From: Rickettsiales bacterium
Lineage (GTDB): Bacteria; Pseudomonadota; Alphaproteobacteria; Rickettsiales; UBA1997
Length of the DNA stretch: 7,655 bases
Direction of reading: 5' to 3'
NCBI GenBank assembly: GCA_947505885.1
Contig: CANNMN010000059.1
Span: forward strand, 1 to 7,655
A model generated the notes under the pieces. It did not search any database and was not told the DNA's origin. It saw only the letters and a list, made by a program, of their open reading frames with translations. Position numbers and translations under genes: made by a program. Below, piece by piece: positions 7,042 to 7,655 of this stretch (within the stretch, counting starts at the first letter, position 1; each line of letters starts with the position of its first letter).

Positions 7042-7655
7042 TTAAAGTTCGTAAACGGTCTTTCCGGCCACAACTGTTCTAATCGCACGACCCTTCACTT
7101 TAAATCCATCAAAGGGAGAATTTTTTGATTTGCTGTAAAATTTTTGTGAATCGATTTCCCATTCGTGATTCAAATCAATTAGCACCAGATCAGCACGTGC
7201 GCCTCTTTCAATCACGCCGCCATCGAAATTAATAATCTTAGCTGCGTTGCAAGTCATCTTGGCGAACAGGTCGCGAAGACTTAATAAGCCTTGGTGAAAA
7301 AGATTTAGCGAAAGTGGCAACATGGTTTCTACGCCGACAATTCCGAAAGTTGCTTCCTGCAAAGGTTTTTCTTTTGAAGGTAAATCATGTGGCGCGTGAT
7401 CTGTGGCAATTGCGTCAATTAAGCCAGAGCGCAAACCTTCAATCAAAGCCAAGCGATCTTTTTCAGAGCGCAAAGGCGGATTCATTTTTGCATTAGTTCC
7501 TGATTTTAAAACCTGCTCATCATTCAACATAAAATGGTGTGGAGAAACTTCCACCGTGGCTGCAAGACCTTTTTCTTTCGCACGTTTAATAGCATCCAAA
7601 GCCTCACGAGTTGAAACGTGAAGTAAATGATAGCGACCACCAACAGCTTCAAGAA
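7042..7655 (-). CDS. pyrC: Dihydroorotase, 5'-truncated by window edge
   Basis: Dihydroorotase is a zinc amidohydrolase that cyclises N-carbamoyl-aspartate to dihydroorotate, the third step of de novo pyrimidine synthesis in the cytoplasm. The frame runs open to the window edge, giving 203 visible residues of a usual 420-450, so this is the C-terminal half. The TTG at 7597-7599 is internal, because YHLLHVSTREAL lies upstream in frame. Visible active-site elements are the metal-ligand His in LLHVST, the second in EVSPHHF, the substrate-binding segment TNAKMNPPLRSEKDR, the catalytic Asp in IATDHAPH, and the following EKPLQEATFGIVGVETMLPL. The C-terminal part (VIERGARADLVLIDL...SPFDGFKVKGR...VAGKTVYEL) is the small beta-sandwich domain of class I dihydroorotases. 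The N-terminal HxH motif and the carboxylated Lys lie outside the window. The pattern fits the class I (multidomain-type) enzyme rather than the E. coli class II type. thiD follows on the same strand. Confidence 0.95.
   Translation of the reverse strand, partial: LEAVGGRYHLLHVSTREALDAIKRAKEKGLAATVEVSPHHFMLNDEQVLKSGTNAKMNPPLRSEKDRLALIEGLRSGLIDAIATDHAPHDLPSKEKPLQEATFGIVGVETMLPLSLNLFHQGLLSLRDLFAKMTCNAAKIINFDGGVIERGARADLVLIDLNHEWEIDSQKFYSKSKNSPFDGFKVKGRAIRTVVAGKTVYEL

Overview
The window is a chromosomal stretch from an AT-rich alphaproteobacterium. The likeliest placement is Rickettsiales or a similar host-associated lineage. This is inferred from an alphaproteobacterial-type aspartyl-tRNA synthetase, a very large VirB6/TrbL-family protein of the multi-domain kind typical of rickettsial type IV secretion systems, weak or absent Shine-Dalgarno sequences, and decayed intergenic DNA. 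The family-level placement is not proven by the sequence.

Layout. On the plus strand, positions 1-1442 hold the 3' four-fifths of aspS, whose anticodon-binding N-terminus lies outside the window. After 186 bases without a gene comes a complete tRNA-Leu(UAA) with encoded CCA (1629-1715). Thirty bases later starts a 1258-codon gene (1746-5522). Its product is a predicted lipoprotein with a cysteine-rich extracytoplasmic domain, a VirB6-like polytopic membrane core and a roughly 620-residue Ala/Lys-rich tail ending in a coiled coil. Positions 5523-6134 contain no intact gene. On the minus strand this stretch carries several protein-like open segments in shifting frames, which may be the remains of a dead gene. 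Still on the minus strand, thiD (6135-6938, HMP/HMP-P kinase) follows a 5'-truncated pyrC (7042-7655, dihydroorotase). The two are separated by 103 bases that hold a strong 28-bp imperfect inverted repeat resembling a dispersed palindromic element.

How the genes relate. aspS and tRNA-Leu are translation genes, and pyrC and thiD are pyrimidine and thiamine metabolism genes. The secretion-channel gene is the odd one out: it sits alone among housekeeping genes with no other vir gene in view. It probably works with a type IV secretion machine encoded elsewhere. Its architecture, and its position immediately behind a tRNA, are the most interesting points of the window. No integrase, transposase, CRISPR array or attachment-site duplication was seen.
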